A stretch of DNA of 64,000 nt, taken from positions 50,365,391 to 50,429,390 of the forward strand of contig CM054179.1 of the NCBI GenBank assembly GCA_028829895.1, given 5' to 3'. This DNA comes from Sinotaia quadrata (taxonomy: Eukaryota > Mollusca > Gastropoda > Architaenioglossa > Viviparidae). Of this stretch, positions 13,001 to 28,000 are shown one piece after another. Below the pieces are notes generated by a model. It was given only the letters and a program-made list of their open reading frames with translations. It was not told the DNA's origin and did no database searches. The first letter of the stretch is position 1; every line of letters starts with the position of its first letter. The position numbers and the translations under genes are program-made.

Positions 13001-16000
13001 GCATCAGTTTTGCGCACACCCTCAACTGTCCTCCGTACACAGCACAGTACTGTAGAGGCCTATTAATTATGATCATTTTAAAGAATATATTATATTACAT
13101 GCATGAATTATCTTTTCCATTAGAGGCACAAAATGACTATCCTGAGATCTATTAATTCTGGCTTTCAAATGATGACAATAAAGAATAAAACTGATTTTTA
13201 CCATTTTTGAAGTGTCTTATTCCTTCATATTTAAAGAAATATATTCATGTTAACAATAATTCCAACATAAAGACACCAAACCACTTACTCGCTTCTTTGA
13301 ACTCCAAACTTTCATCTGTTGATCCAAATCGGTTATTAGCATGACAAGTGTAGAAGCCAAAAATAGTATCCTTATTCTCTGCACGTACACTGGGCTACAT
13401 ACAAAACAAAACAGATTAGTGAAGTAAACACACAACATGCACTTAACATGTAAACAGCTGTGCAAAGGCCTCATTTTCAAAACTTTTGAGCTGGAATGAC
13501 TTGATCATGTCAATCTAAAAATTATTTAACAATGTGCATAGAAATTCCACTTTAAGGAAAAATATCAAGATTCAATACAAGAGACTTATGCTCCATTTTC
13601 AAAGATGCCAATATATCTCAGCATAAATCCATTCAAGGATTATAAGGTGCATGAGACACTGGTTCACAAATATCAAGTAAGTAAAGTTTGCTGACAAGAT
13701 TCAGGTCACTGGTAAAGAACTAGCTATTAAGTAACATAAAACCTACACTACATTGTCTATGATTACAAATCTTTTAGTTTTAGCAATATACAGTGCAATT
13801 TTTAGGAGGCCTTTATCTACATATATGCACAGTTGACTTTCAATTATACAAGATTTTTTTTAAAGAAAGGGCATTAATCCAAAGCAATATAAAAAAAAAA
13901 TGTACTAATGTCCATAATAAAAAAATTACTTGTTTATGTCGAACATGATACAAAAAATCCAAAATATGTGTTCAAGATTATGATTACATAGTGCTCACCC
14001 AGTTCATATTAGAGAGACCAGAACCAGAAAATAAACTGCACACTACACCTCCCTGGGGGGTGGGGTGGGGGGGGTAATTCTGTGTTCTCATGTTTCCTTG
14101 AACCTTTTCTTGAATTCAACTGCAGTACCAGTATTCATGATACTGATGCTGGTCTTAATGTGGTGCATCACAGCCCTGCTAAAATTATTCTTACCTCCTC
14201 TGGCCCATATAATACCTCTACGATACTTAATATTTATACACTTGTAGATTAAACTGAAGGGTAAAGATCCATCGTCTACTCCTAATACCCTATAACTTGT
14301 ATGAGTGTGGCTGTGTTAAACTATTTCTTATGGAAGTGACTTAATTCTCCCTTCAAGACTGATGCATACTTTTATCATTTCCCTAAGTGCCATTGGCTGA
14401 AACACTCCCTCTTGAACAGTAAATTAACATCACTCAAACTGCTTTGATTCTGCATGCTGATTTTCTAGAAAATGATATTCCATGTCCAAGAAATTATTAA
14501 GCCATAAACAAAGTTGATCTTATCAGTGTGACTAATGTGTGTTGAAGAAATCATATTCAGACTGAAATCCTGCCAATTTTGTTATAATGATATTTCTTAA
14601 TAATGTTACTGAAAGCTAAGTAATGTTGGTATATATCAATTTAACTCAAAAACATGCCAGTTTTTGTTTTTATTTTTACCATTAAAAAAAAAAACACCAA
14701 GCAGCAGTGAAAAATTTAAAGAGAATAGAACTAGTTAGAATCCCCCATGTAAGAAAAATTGCAAAAGAAAGGAACTGTTGGTACAGAATATATAAGTAAG
14801 TTTGCCATGGTGATTACTATCCTTACTTGCCAATAATATCCAAAGTGCCAATATTTTGTGCTAGTGCACTATATAGAATTCTTCACACTTCTATTTCTTT
14901 AGAGTATACACATACTAAAATTAATTCTGAATAAGGTTTAATACCAAATATGGATAAGCAATTTTGAAAAGGAATAAAGAGACAAAAAATGCTACTTTCA
15001 GTTTTACTGACAAATACTTTGAAAGTGGTAGTGACATAGAGTTTGCAAAACTCACTTGCTTCACAATCACATATGGGAACAATGATATGCTACACACATC
15101 TCTAATGCTATATATGTGACAAATAAAGAAATTCAAACATTTAGTATTTGTCCTACACACTGATATTCATTTACAGCAGCAAAAACATTTCTAAGATGAA
15201 CTTTGACATAATAATCGATTTCAAATAAGAGATGATGGCAACATACATGGCATTTATTTTAAAAAATAAAATGTCTTCTCTTTCTGTTTTAACTTTGCAA
15301 TACAGGTTTTTTTATGATGGGCACCTGTTGTAGAATCGTCTAATAACTCAATGAAGGTGTGCATGTACACTTATACATGAAAGTGACTTGTTCTTGTCTG
15401 TGTATTTGTATTATCTTATGATGAATATGTCAATTGTATTGTGCTGATTATAGTAGCTCATTATATACTGCACTTGATCATTGAAGTCCCAATATTGAAA
15501 ATCTTGGACTGTTATTTTTAAGAGTGGAATAACTTTTATCCTCTTTTATCAATTTCTGCTAAGTATAAACTTATAAAAAGTTGTACAAAACAGCTAATCA
15601 TTGTAAAACAGAAAAAATTTAATAAACATGTCAGCAATGCTGGAAAAACTTAAAATTATGTGTATATATTATTTTTAATTAATTTTATTTATACTGATTT
15701 AGAATGTTTCTATAATTGCCAAGGGTTTACATAAATGTTGTGCAAAACTATTTCTACTCTAGCAATAAAATAAATATTATCTGTTGCAAAAAGATATGGT
15801 TGCCATCTTTAAAGTCTATTAAATAGGAGCTATTTTAGCGATAATTTAAAAAACCAAATCCGTAGAAAAAATGTTTCACTATTTAATATTTGAAATCTAA
15901 AAGTTAATATTTCAGGCACTCTATGACAAATTTTGAAATCTAAAAGTTAATATTTCAGGCATTCTATGGCAAACAGTTCAATAGAGTACTTCAAATACAG

Positions 16001-19000
16001 AAGGACATGAATGCATCTCCAACCTTTTAAACATAATTTTCTTTATTCTAATGAAATGATTTGTTGACAAAGCAAATCCAAAACTTACAATGAGGTAACC
16101 AGTTGCTTGATTTTTCATGCGTACACTTTCCATCTGAATGCGATAGTAGGGTCCAGACTCTATGTCTTGTGAATTAAAACTCCAAGTAATTACTGGCTCG
16201 GGGTTACCATTGGCTTTACAAGTCAAATTGGTATTTCCACCCACCCAGCCATAAAATGTTCTGGTAGGCTGGTCAGCAAAGTTAGGTTTATCTAGAATCA
16301 AACATTAAAAACCCAGATCATTTTATTTTCTTCTGGCATAACAAATGGTACATTGTGCATATCTGTTATGTTTATAATTTTTTTTTGTAAACATTTTGTT
16401 TGGCTTTAGCTAATTATATTTCCTGCATATGTAATAAACCTATATAAAAGATAGGAATCATGTACTTACCAAGTAAACTCTGTGTCCAAGTGCAATGTCA
16501 ATAGTATGGGTGCAATCAGTGCTTTCAAATTTCAAACAGTGATTGGGAAAAATCTAACAAATCTTCAAGAATTACATCAAAATATTTATTAATATAAAGT
16601 GATTAAATTAATTATCAATACAAAACACTAAATTTGCGATAGCTTTGAGATGACCTTAGAGATTATTGCCAAAATGGAATCTATACTACAAAAACTAGTC
16701 CCTTATGTGTTTACTGTCCCTGTTTAAAAAGAGTTAGTGAGATTTCTGGAGGAAGTCATCTAACACAGAATGGACGTTAACTGGTGCTTAAAACAAACAG
16801 TGGGAAGCAAATGCAAGGAGCTAAGTTAAAGCAAAAAAAGGAAAAGGAATGAAAATGGGGGATGGGGGACAATTAGTGTGCACAGCACTGGAATGCTTTG
16901 TGCATAATTGTTTTTTAAACAAATAGATTTGTGACTGATTAATGTCATGGAAAACAATATGAATGTATGATGCTAAGCATTCTAATCTCTGCAGCAGAGC
17001 AAAATTTGTCTTTGGCACTGTACCTAAAACGTGCTGAATATTGCTGAATAATTCATGGGAAGAAAGGGGCAATGGCAATTAAGCTGAAAACATCTCATAG
17101 CATTACTGCTTTCTGCGATATTGCTTACTTACTTTCTCTCCTCTTTGGTGTGTGAGAACAGAATTAATGCCTCCTGTAAACTCTTCATCCTGATAGCACT
17201 AACAGTGAATAGTACATCCTAAGATAAGAATATGCAAATTTGATTCACAAACTTTTTGAGCAGCTTTGCTATGTAGCATGCCACAAATGAGTGAAAGCAA
17301 CAAAAGAGAACACAAATACTTGGGATCTACTGGTTATTTTCACCAAAGTGTAGAACTTCATCTTTTGTTTTTTTCTTTCTTTTTCTTTTTTTTCTTAAAT
17401 GCATACTCAATAGTCAAGAGTTTTATACTCACATTGGACATCTATGTGTGCTGTTACTGATTTTTCTCCTGCACCATTCCGAGCTAAACAGACGTAGTCA
17501 GCTGCATCTGATGGAACTAGACTATTAAATACAAGGGACAATGTTGTTCTTGTGAGTTCATTGTTCTCTCCTACTGTAGTCACTTGCTCGTCAACATATT
17601 TGTCCTCAGCCTGAAAAAAGAAAACTGATCAAAATTATATACTGGTCAATTCCATTGCCTTCTTACAGTATTGCATCTAAGGTGAATTCTTTGGGTAGAG
17701 TACAAAAAGGTCCATTTTTTTGTCTTGTTTATAGTAATGCATCTAAAGTTAATTCTTGGCTATGTTATATAATGGTCAATTTTATTGTCTTATTTACAGT
17801 ATTGCATCTAAAGTCAGTTCTCTGGGTATATTAATTTCTTATTCTTTCAAAATGCACAAAACTTGAGATAAAGTTTAATATACTGATTGTTTCTATGTTA
17901 GAGAAACATACAACTCTGAAGATTTTAAAATACTAAAATAATTTCATGAACCTTTCACCATTTATAGTAAGGTGTATATGAAATTTTAACAGAATACTGC
18001 TCAGATCTATACAGCCACAGACTTACAGGGGACCCAGACATACTCAACACCCCACCAGTGACCAACACTGACAATTACCACAACCTCCGAGAAGAAGTAG
18101 AGACTGCAGTGAAATCATTTAAAAAGGGGAAGGCAGCAGGAATAGACAACTTCCCTGCAGAACTAGTTCAAGAAGGGGGCGAAGCCATGATAAGTGACCT
18201 ACTAACATTCTGCAATAAGATCTGGCAGCCGGGAATAGCCAACACCTTGGACTCAATCACTCATAATAACTCTCCCGAAAAAAGGCAATTTGCAGAAATG
18301 TCAGAACTGTTGTATGATAAGTCTTATATGCCACCCAAGCAAAGTCATGCAAAAGATCATATTAAATAGACTAAAGCTGCAGGCTGAAGAACAGGCAGGC
18401 TTCAGACCAGGGTGAAGCACGCTGAACAGATTTGTAATCTGAGACTGCTATATGAGAAGTATCTTCAGCACCAACAAGACCTTTATTGTGTCTGTAGATT
18501 TTAGGTGTTTGACATGGTGTGGTGTGCAGCCCTTTGGTTCATCATGAAGCTGCACAACAACAATGCCAACCTGATCAATGTCATAGAAAGCCTTTACAGC
18601 AAGGCCATCAGTGCAGTCTGCTTCACGGCCAATTAGGAGATTGGTTCAGGACAACAGTGGGAGTCAGACAAGGCTGCTTACTTTCGCCTGTTCTCTTCAA
18701 CATCTTCCTTGAAAGAATCAAGACAGATGCTCTGGAAGACCATGAAGGAACTGCCAGTATTGGAGGCAGAACAATAACAAACTTACGCTTTGCTGATGAC
18801 ATCGATGGCCTTGCAGGAAATGAGGAGGAGCTAGTTCAGTTGGTGGAAAAACTGGACAGGACAGCTACTGCTTTTGGTATGGAAATATGCAGAGATGACC
18901 AAATTGATGACCAACAACACCAATGGCATTGGAATGACATCATGATTGGTGATCAGAAACTGGAAATAGTTAATAAATTCAAATACTTAGGAGTCATCGT

Positions 19001-22000
19001 GACAGATGAGGGATCAAAACCAGAAATATTGTCCATGATTGCACTGACAATAACAGCAATGGCAAGGCTGAAGACAGTTTGGAAAGACAGAAACATCTCG
19101 GTCAGCTCATATATCACTGATGCACTCCTTGGTTGTATCTGTGTTTTATATGCCTGTGAGTTCATGGACCCTCACAGTGGATCTCAAAAGGAGGATACAA
19201 GCTACTGATATGAGATGCTTTCAAAGGTTGCTTAGCATTTCATATTAACATCATGTCACGAATGAGGAAATGGGAAACAGAATTAGGCAAACCATTGGGC
19301 CCTATGAAGAGCTATTGGCCATTGTGAAAAAAGACAAAATTGAAATGGTATGGGCATGTCACACGATCAACAGGGCTTGCCAAGACAATCATGCAAAGTA
19401 CTGTGCAAGGAGGGTGAAGGAGAGGAAGACAGAGGAAAAGATGTGAGGATAACATCTCAGAGTGAACAGGATTGAAACTGAGCAATACAGTAAGATTAAC
19501 AAAGAACAGAGTGGAATGGAGGAAAATGGTATTCAAGTCATCAATGGTGCCCCAACGGGTCGACAAGACTAAGGGATAGATAGATAGATAAATAAATAGA
19601 TTGCAATAACTTTTGGGACTATGTCTCTGAAAATTTATATACATCATCAGAATACCTAAATCTAGTGACTGAGCTCATTTGCACTGTTGGCTTTGGTTTT
19701 TTAAATTCTGTACAGAAATATATTAATCTGCATTTTATTTTGTTAAATGCTGTCACAAAATAACATGATTTTTCTTCACTGTCAACAAAAGCTAAAATAT
19801 GGATGACATTATATGTCTTTCTGTTCATTAAAGATGCATAATTTTATTGCAACAATGGTCAAAAAAGCTACTTTTTTTCCAATTTTCAAATGCCAAGGGT
19901 ATTTCAGTTTGCAGATATAAGTACAGTAAAACCTTGATATAATGCAATAATTGGGGTCCTTAAAACCGGATCACATTAATAGTAGGGTTTTTACAATATT
20001 TTACTTTTTACAAAAAACATATACGTGTATTTATGTCTAATGTAAAATACTGGGTTATTATTGGATGAATACTAAATGGAATACATCATTAAGCTATATT
20101 CAAAATAATGGATGGATAATATATTTACAGGTTATTACTCTGCGCTAAATAGTTTGACTAATTTTTATGTTTCTATAATATACATTGACCGATAATATCA
20201 TGACTGATGTTATATCATGAATCAACACTGCATAGTGCATATTGCCATGCAGTTCAACCATAATGCATGTAATTCCATTGAAAAATCATGCACAGATTAA
20301 AAATATTCAATAATTTTATCACAGGTCATTTTGTCTGAATTCAACATCTAATATATACATGTACATGAATTTCAAATTTCAGGAACCACGCCACGATTTT
20401 ATTAAATGTATATTCATATGCAATTCTATCCCCAAAATGAGTGTTAAATAGTTTTTATACTCTTTTTCATGTACTTTGAAATAAAATTTTGTATGCGAAT
20501 GAATATATGAAATTTGGGGAGCCATGCCATACTCGTGTTATATCTGAATTTGCGTTATCGTGGGGTTCCATGTTATAATTATTGATTATTCTGTGTGGGT
20601 GGGGATGGGGAATGTATGAACAGCAGATAGTTTGAAAACTTACACCTGATGAAAAGGGGGGGAAAGCTGTATCTACATCTTTTCGCCTCCAAAAAACGTT
20701 TGGCTTGGGATCACCAGTAGCCTGACAAACAAACCGAAAATTATTGCCCTCGTCCATAGTCACATTCTGAATAGGTTCAATGCTTGGAGGAACTGAAAAA
20801 TAAAGGAAAGCAGTTTTTTTAAATGACAGCAACAAAACAATATTGCTTACTGTCTTAAAGTAAATATAAAAAGATATGAACACACATGCACACAAGCACA
20901 CACACACACACAAAATTGACCCTCCATGTTGGTTTTTATTCTCCAGAAACAATTTGTACTTGAAACATATGCAAACAGCTTTTTAAGCGAAAGGAAATAA
21001 TGGGTTCAGTTCTGGGATCACTTAATATTAACATCAATACACATTTTAGCATATTTATATGTTCTAATTAGTAAACACACTAAATGAAGTAAACATGAAA
21101 ACAAACATTACATTAAACAATTGTAATTGCTGAAAGCATGGTAATTGCAATAACTGCTTGAGACATGGCATTGATTTGTGACAAACATGGGGTGTAGTGC
21201 AATACTACAGCTCCAATCGATATTTGCACATTAAAATTCATGCAAACGGCACTTGTGTACAAGGAGGATTGAATACATACACACATATGCACACTCATGC
21301 ACAAACATACTCACAAATAATTCAGACATACATGTAATCATGACAGACTTCCATCAAGGGCACTTTTTGTGACTGAATTCTTCAAACCAAAGGCTTAACT
21401 CATTTATGGCCATGCCTTAATTGTAATTTCCTGCTGTCACAAGATTATTAGAGGTTTTCAAAGAATCCAAGAATAATTTTAAAAGAAGCACAATAAAAAG
21501 TGATCTGATACAATTTTACTAAAATCCTCATACAATGCAAAATTATTTATGAGATGTGAGTTAAAACACACTGAATTTAAACTGTAAATATATACACGGT
21601 GCAACTGTACTGTATTGCAATCTGAAAGCCATCATGACTCAAACAAGTATTGGATCACAATCTGTATTGCTTGTGCAAAACTAGGTCTTATGGATGGATG
21701 GAGTGTAGGGGGCGCTTCCGGCTTCCGCCGCTTTCGCGCTGGACAAGGTCTTATTACTAAGAGTAAGTAATATATAATAATGAATGAACCACAATTCAAA
21801 GGTTTTTCCTTAAAAAATAATTCCCATTTTCTTTCTAAACATTTCAAGTCTGGTTTTTCCCCAAAAACATTGGAGATATCCACTATCATAACAATGTTAC
21901 TTTAAGACAAAGAATAGGCTATATACTGAACAAAATGTGCAATGTTTATCTCATTAATATTCAACATTCTATAAATAATGAAGCATATATTTATCTTGGC

Positions 22001-25000
22001 TGTGAAATATTTGCTTCATTCCTGTTAAAATATAAAAAAAATCATTTAGGAATAGCAATGTTTCTTTGCCCATGACCCCATAAATACCTTTTTGTGAGTA
22101 CAAACATACAATTAAAGTTTCAGTTTTTAATTTCGTCTTCGTTTTGTTTAAACACAGCAAAACTGAGTACAACATAAACATAATTAAAATTTTTAAAGTA
22201 TTTTAAAATAAACTACTTATATTTATATCTTAAGCATTTCATGTACCAAACTGAAATATGACAAATGGAAATATATGATAAATAAAAAGCCAATAGTTAC
22301 TAGATTAAAATCAATGTTGGGACTCTACCACATTAAAAGTATTTAAATTTTATTAGTTTATGACAAAAAGCAATAATGTGCAGTTTATTTTTTTAAAAAC
22401 ATTAACCAAAATGCAATTCCCATACAAATTGTTGTAAGGAACTTGACATTTTTAGTCTTATAATAAATTAAGCATGTAAACTGCAAGTATTCTTACATGA
22501 TTTAGCAAAACAGTCACAACAATGTAGCTAAACAGAAATATGTAAACTGTAAGTATTCTTACATGATTTAGCAGTACAGTCACAACCTGTAGCTAAACAG
22601 AAAGCATCATCTGTTTGTTTACCTGATAAATGTCTCAATCATTTTTTCAAGTTTCTTTTTGTAAGTGGAAGGTAAACATGACTATTGTAATTATGACCAA
22701 TGTTATGAGGTTTAAGAAATTTTAAAATAGGGAAACAAATTCTTCATTTATGAAGGCACAAATTCATTAAAATTAATTCATTCCATGCATTTTTTAAATT
22801 TTGACTTGCGAGATATAATAAAGTTGTATATCAATGTGCTAACCAAGAAGGCTTTTTTTTCCAGAACTTAACAGAGTTAAAGTACAAATGATTTACTATC
22901 CTCTTTTAATACTAAATGTTGTAAGTATATTTTATATAATATCTGGTTATTAAAATAGCTTATCTATTATCTAAACCTTATACAGGCTTGTACTCAGTCA
23001 CTATGAGACGTCTAGTCTTTTAATACTAAATGTTGTAAGTATATTTTATATAATATTTGGTTATTAAAATAGCTTGCCTATTATCTAAACCTTATACAGG
23101 CTTGTACTCAGTCACTATGAGAGGTCTAGTCTACAGCTTTTTATCTTATGGAAAAGAAGTAGACTTATTATATTATTTTATTTCAGAGAAGACACTGTTC
23201 TCAGAACAGTCCCCAGTGAGTTCTACCATTCATGCTTAATCTGCTTGCATATAAAGGAAAGTTGTCCAGATGACCAGGTTTTCTCCTGTCGCAGTGAAGA
23301 TATGTTTCTTTCAACCAACAAGGAAATGCAAGGACTGTTTTCAATCCCAGTTTGTACCACTATATCTCTTGAAAACATAAGCAAATAACTAAATGACAAC
23401 CACAGAGAAGTATTATTATTAGTAACTTTTAGTTTTCAAAGTATTTTGTTGTCCTGTATGATCATACTTATTCTGGTGATTAAAGCACAGGTATACATGT
23501 TAAATTTAAGGTTTAAATTAAATAAATAGTTGTTTTGTTTAACCCTTTGTGGATTTTATCTGTAGTTTGACTGAACACCTAGTATATGGGGTGGGGTGGG
23601 GTTGTTTTTCTGAAAGGAAAGGAAAATGGATCAAATGACAAGACCATTGAAAACTAGTAGATGTAAAAATCTTTGTGCAGGACTTTTAACATCATGTCCA
23701 CTCCCTTTCCACTAGTTAGAAGACAGAGAATATTATATTGTTTGTTGGAAAAATGGGAAAATGAGGAATGCTACAACTACATTGAAATATGTACTTTATT
23801 TTGACCTACCATGACCTCTGGAATATGAAATGTCCCTAACAACATTTTTTTTTATAAAGAATAAACTAGCTGTAAATACATATCCAGTCTAAGATAAATT
23901 ATACACTGACCTGTGCAATCAATACTCAATTTATTTGTATACAATTAAACATCCACTTATGTTTTCCATGACTTGTTTCCCATGACTGATAAATTACTCA
24001 CCAAGAACATTCAACATGACTTCGGCGACAGCAGTGCCCCCTTCATTCCTCGCTTGACACTCGTATTTTCCTTCATCATCTCGTGTGATAGATTTCAATT
24101 CAAGACGCCCACTTGGGGTATACTCCACATTAAGAGCAACACCATTCTGAAAGATTTATAATTTCAATACAAATATGTAAACAAGTAAAGAAAAGCAAAA
24201 AGACAAACAAGACTGAATCAAGCTATCCTCTGAATGAATCAAAGAAATATTGCTAGATAAATATTATGCATGCACAGTATAAATGCGTGTGTGTGTACAG
24301 GTGTTGTTCTGCAGTGAGGAAGGTAGGAGTCTCAACAGAGTTTTAGATAGAGTTTGTTGATTCAACATTTATTTAGTTGTAGTTTAGGCAATGAAATGAG
24401 AATGCTAATGAGTTAAAATAGTTTAATAAATCACTGAGTGGAACTTAAATGTTATACCTTATATTATTACTTCAACAGAACCTAATTATTTTTTAAGAAA
24501 TATTTCAATATTTGAGACTGATTAATAATGAAGTTTTATATGCATTTCACTATAACGTTTAAATTGAAATGTGATTAAAAGTGTTTGTTTGCAAACGTAT
24601 AGATACAAGTGAATCTGTTGTTTGTTTGCAAATGTATAGATACAAGTGAATCTGTTGTTTACAACCTTATAGATAAAAGAGAGTCTGTTGTGTGTTTGCA
24701 AACGTACAGACACAAGTAAGATGAAAGGTGTGAGACTCTTGTTTGTATGCAAACTTACATGTACAAGTGAGATGAAAGGTGTGTGTTTGCATCTTACAGA
24801 TACAAGTGAGTCTGTTGGTTGTTTGTAAATTTACAAATACAAGTCTGTTGATTGTTTGTAAACTTACAGGTACAAGTGAGTGTGTTGGTTGTTTGTAAAC
24901 GTACAGACACAAGTGAATCTGTCGGTTGTTTGTAAGCTTACAGATACAAGTGAGTCTGTTGGTTGTTTGTGAATTTACAAATACAAGTCTGTTGATTGTT

Positions 25001-28000
25001 TGTAAACTTACAGGTACAAGTGAGTGTGTTAGTTGTTTGTAAGCTTACAGATACAAGTGAGTTTGAGGAGTTGGTTGCAACCTTATAGATACAAGTGAGT
25101 CTGTAATTTGTTTGCAACCTTATAGATACAAGTGCATCTGTTGTTTGTTTGCAAATATACAAATAAAAGTGAGATAAATTAATAACACATTCTCTAAAAC
25201 TACAAATCCGGTCTACTCAGTACACATAACATATACACACATACTTAACTAAGATAGTACATATCAGCACTATATTCCAATTTATTTACTCTTTTTAGTT
25301 TGAATAGCAATTCTTAAAATATATATAAAATCATCAATATATATGTGTTTTATTAATAAATATGTATTATTACTTATTATTACTGTGAATGAACATCAAG
25401 TTAATTATCAGAAAGTCACTGTGATGTTTTGTCAGTCTTTTAATTATGGTAAAGATAAAAATATAAAGAATGGAGATTTTATGACATCATGATTATTTTC
25501 ACTAAATTTGTATGTGATCAATTTGTTTGACAGGAAATCTAATTGGTGCACCTATTTTGCAGGCACCAACTTACAGAATCCCCTAATATTTCATCAATAA
25601 AATAATTAGTTGCCAGTTTTCTAAAGACCCCCAAAATATATGGCATACACTTAACAGATAAAATGTATTTGAGACATATTACACTTCATGTGACTCGGGC
25701 ATATTTGATGGTGTTCATTTTAAAACAACCTTACATTTCCAGAAATAAATGAGCAGTGGAAAGGAACACTAGTTAAGTCATATACTTAGGACTGACCTTC
25801 AAGTACCGATACTTTGGCTGCGGTATGCCTTGAGCTGAACAGAACAACTCCAAGTTGTCTCCCTCTATAGGATTTAGTGGCTGCATGGTGATTGGAGTAT
25901 CAATCACGGGTAGTACTAAAATAAAATAAAAAAATAAAAGCAAGTTTTGATCCATTTTAAACATTACAATGAACTAAGAAGAGAAAGTTCTTCTAACAAT
26001 GGTAATGAACTGTGTTTTCTATTAATCAGAACTTGCTTGTAGATAATTCATATTTAGATGGGACTGCCATAATGAAGGAATGAGTGGAAATTTTGCAAGG
26101 ATTCAAATAGTTTACAGTGGTGTGATTTTTCCTGTCAATATATTGAAGTTATAGCTGTTTTAATAAAATATGAGATAAAAGTGTCAGTGTACCAGTGACG
26201 ATGACTTCAATAATAAATGCTTTTGTCTTTCCAAGCTCCAATATGTCTAAATTGCAGTTATATGTGCCGTTATCCTCCATTGTAATATTCTTTATCACAA
26301 GATGATCGGCCTGCTGGATGTAATGTGGTCCTGTAACAAAATAAGTTTCATGTAACACATTGTGCTCTTCTTTGTTAATGAAGACTAGGACTGACATTCG
26401 TTATAAATTCCTAGGACTGGCCTTCACTGTAAACTCCTATCATATTAGCAAATGCAATTAGTACTGTACTTAATCTAGAGTAGGTTCATCCTGAATCATT
26501 GTGGCTAAGAATACAAAAAGATCCTGAAAAATCTATCTACAGCAACATTAGTTGAAGTCAGACAATTTAACCTCACTCAAAATGTGTATGTGTCATTTAA
26601 ATAGTTCTTAGTCTGATAATTTTATATGGCATAAAATTACTATTAGATAAAATGTATAATTAAATGTAATTAAATATATTTTTTAATATTTTAAATTTAT
26701 TTTGTAAACTAAAGTATATGTATGTTTCCACTTATAGTAATTATTAAAAAATAAATACATTTTAAAAAAAATATTAGCTGATGTTGGGGAAATCACTCTA
26801 ATCTTAAATTCAGAAAATTATCCATTATGTGATTTTAAAAGTGCTTTAGAGATTCAATGACTTTTAAACAATAACCCTCTGAATATTAAGCTTAAATCGG
26901 TGAAAATAAATTTTGCTACAAAATATTTGCTGTGATACAAAAGTATTTTAAGTAAGGTAGGAAGACCCACTAAATATAAATTCAAGTGTTAAATGTAAAT
27001 TATGTATGTTAATGCTTTGGATGTGTGCTAAAATTACTGGGAAAAAACATCAATGAGCACCCAATTTAAGCGTTTCTCTTTATATCACCATAAATATTAT
27101 TTTATATTAAAAAGTGAGGGATATCTGTACAGCAAATTACAAGAATACCAGACCTTGCAAGTGCATTCTGACTATTGTTCTGTGAAACAAACAGTTATAT
27201 CAAGATGATGACATTGGCATTTTATTCTTTTCATAATAGAAATAAAATTATTGAGCATTTAGTGATATAAGTTACTTCCACACTAGAAAACGTGGGGGTA
27301 AAGTTCATCACATAGCAGGCAAATAGTGAAATATTCAACCTAATCAATTTTCATGATATCATCATGTAGCAAATAGATTACATTTCAGTTGTGTACAGTT
27401 TCAAAGTTATTTTCCAAGCCATTATTATAAAATTTGATGCAGGTGCAAAAATGTGGCAAAAACGGGAAAACGAAAAAATGGGTAAAAATTATTTTATTTA
27501 TAGTCCAATGCATATTCAGTGTCCCTAATCACTCTCATCTTGTGTCCCTAATCCTAATCACTCTCATCTTGTGTCCCTAACCCTAATCACTCTCATCTTG
27601 TGTCCCTAACCCTAATCACTCTCATCTTGTGTCCTTAATCACTCTCATCTTGTGTTCCTAATCACTCTCATCTTGTGTCCCTAATCGCTCTCATCTTGTG
27701 TCCCTAATCACTCTCATCTTGTGTCCCTAATCACTCTCATCTTGTGTCCCTAATCACTCTCATCTTGTGTCCCTAACCCTAATCACTCTCAACTTGTGTC
27801 CTTAATCACTCTCATCTTGTGTCCTTAATCACTCTCATCTTGTGTCCTTAATCACTCTCATCTTGTGTCCTTAATCACTCTCATCTTGTGTTCCTAATCA
27901 CTCTCATCTTGTGTCCCTAATCACTCTCATCTTGTGTCCCTAATCACTCTCATATGTGACCTGTCACCACAAAAAGATACTAAAGTCGCGCAAGGCTAAG

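Larger units (their letters stand above)
20793..24001 (-). other. Intron 7
   Basis: Contains two tandem duplications (about 22475-22605 and 22902-23130) and a small CpG-rich patch at 21705-21745. The rest is AT-rich with no gene. Confidence 0.6.

Noticed and set aside
18953..19165. Minus-strand frames within the LINE at 18-19.6 kb
   Set aside because: Shadows of the reverse transcriptase frame on the plus strand.
24522..25162. Several minus-strand frames with LQTNNRLTC-like repeats
   Set aside because: They follow the 37-bp minisatellite and switch frame with each unit; not a protein.
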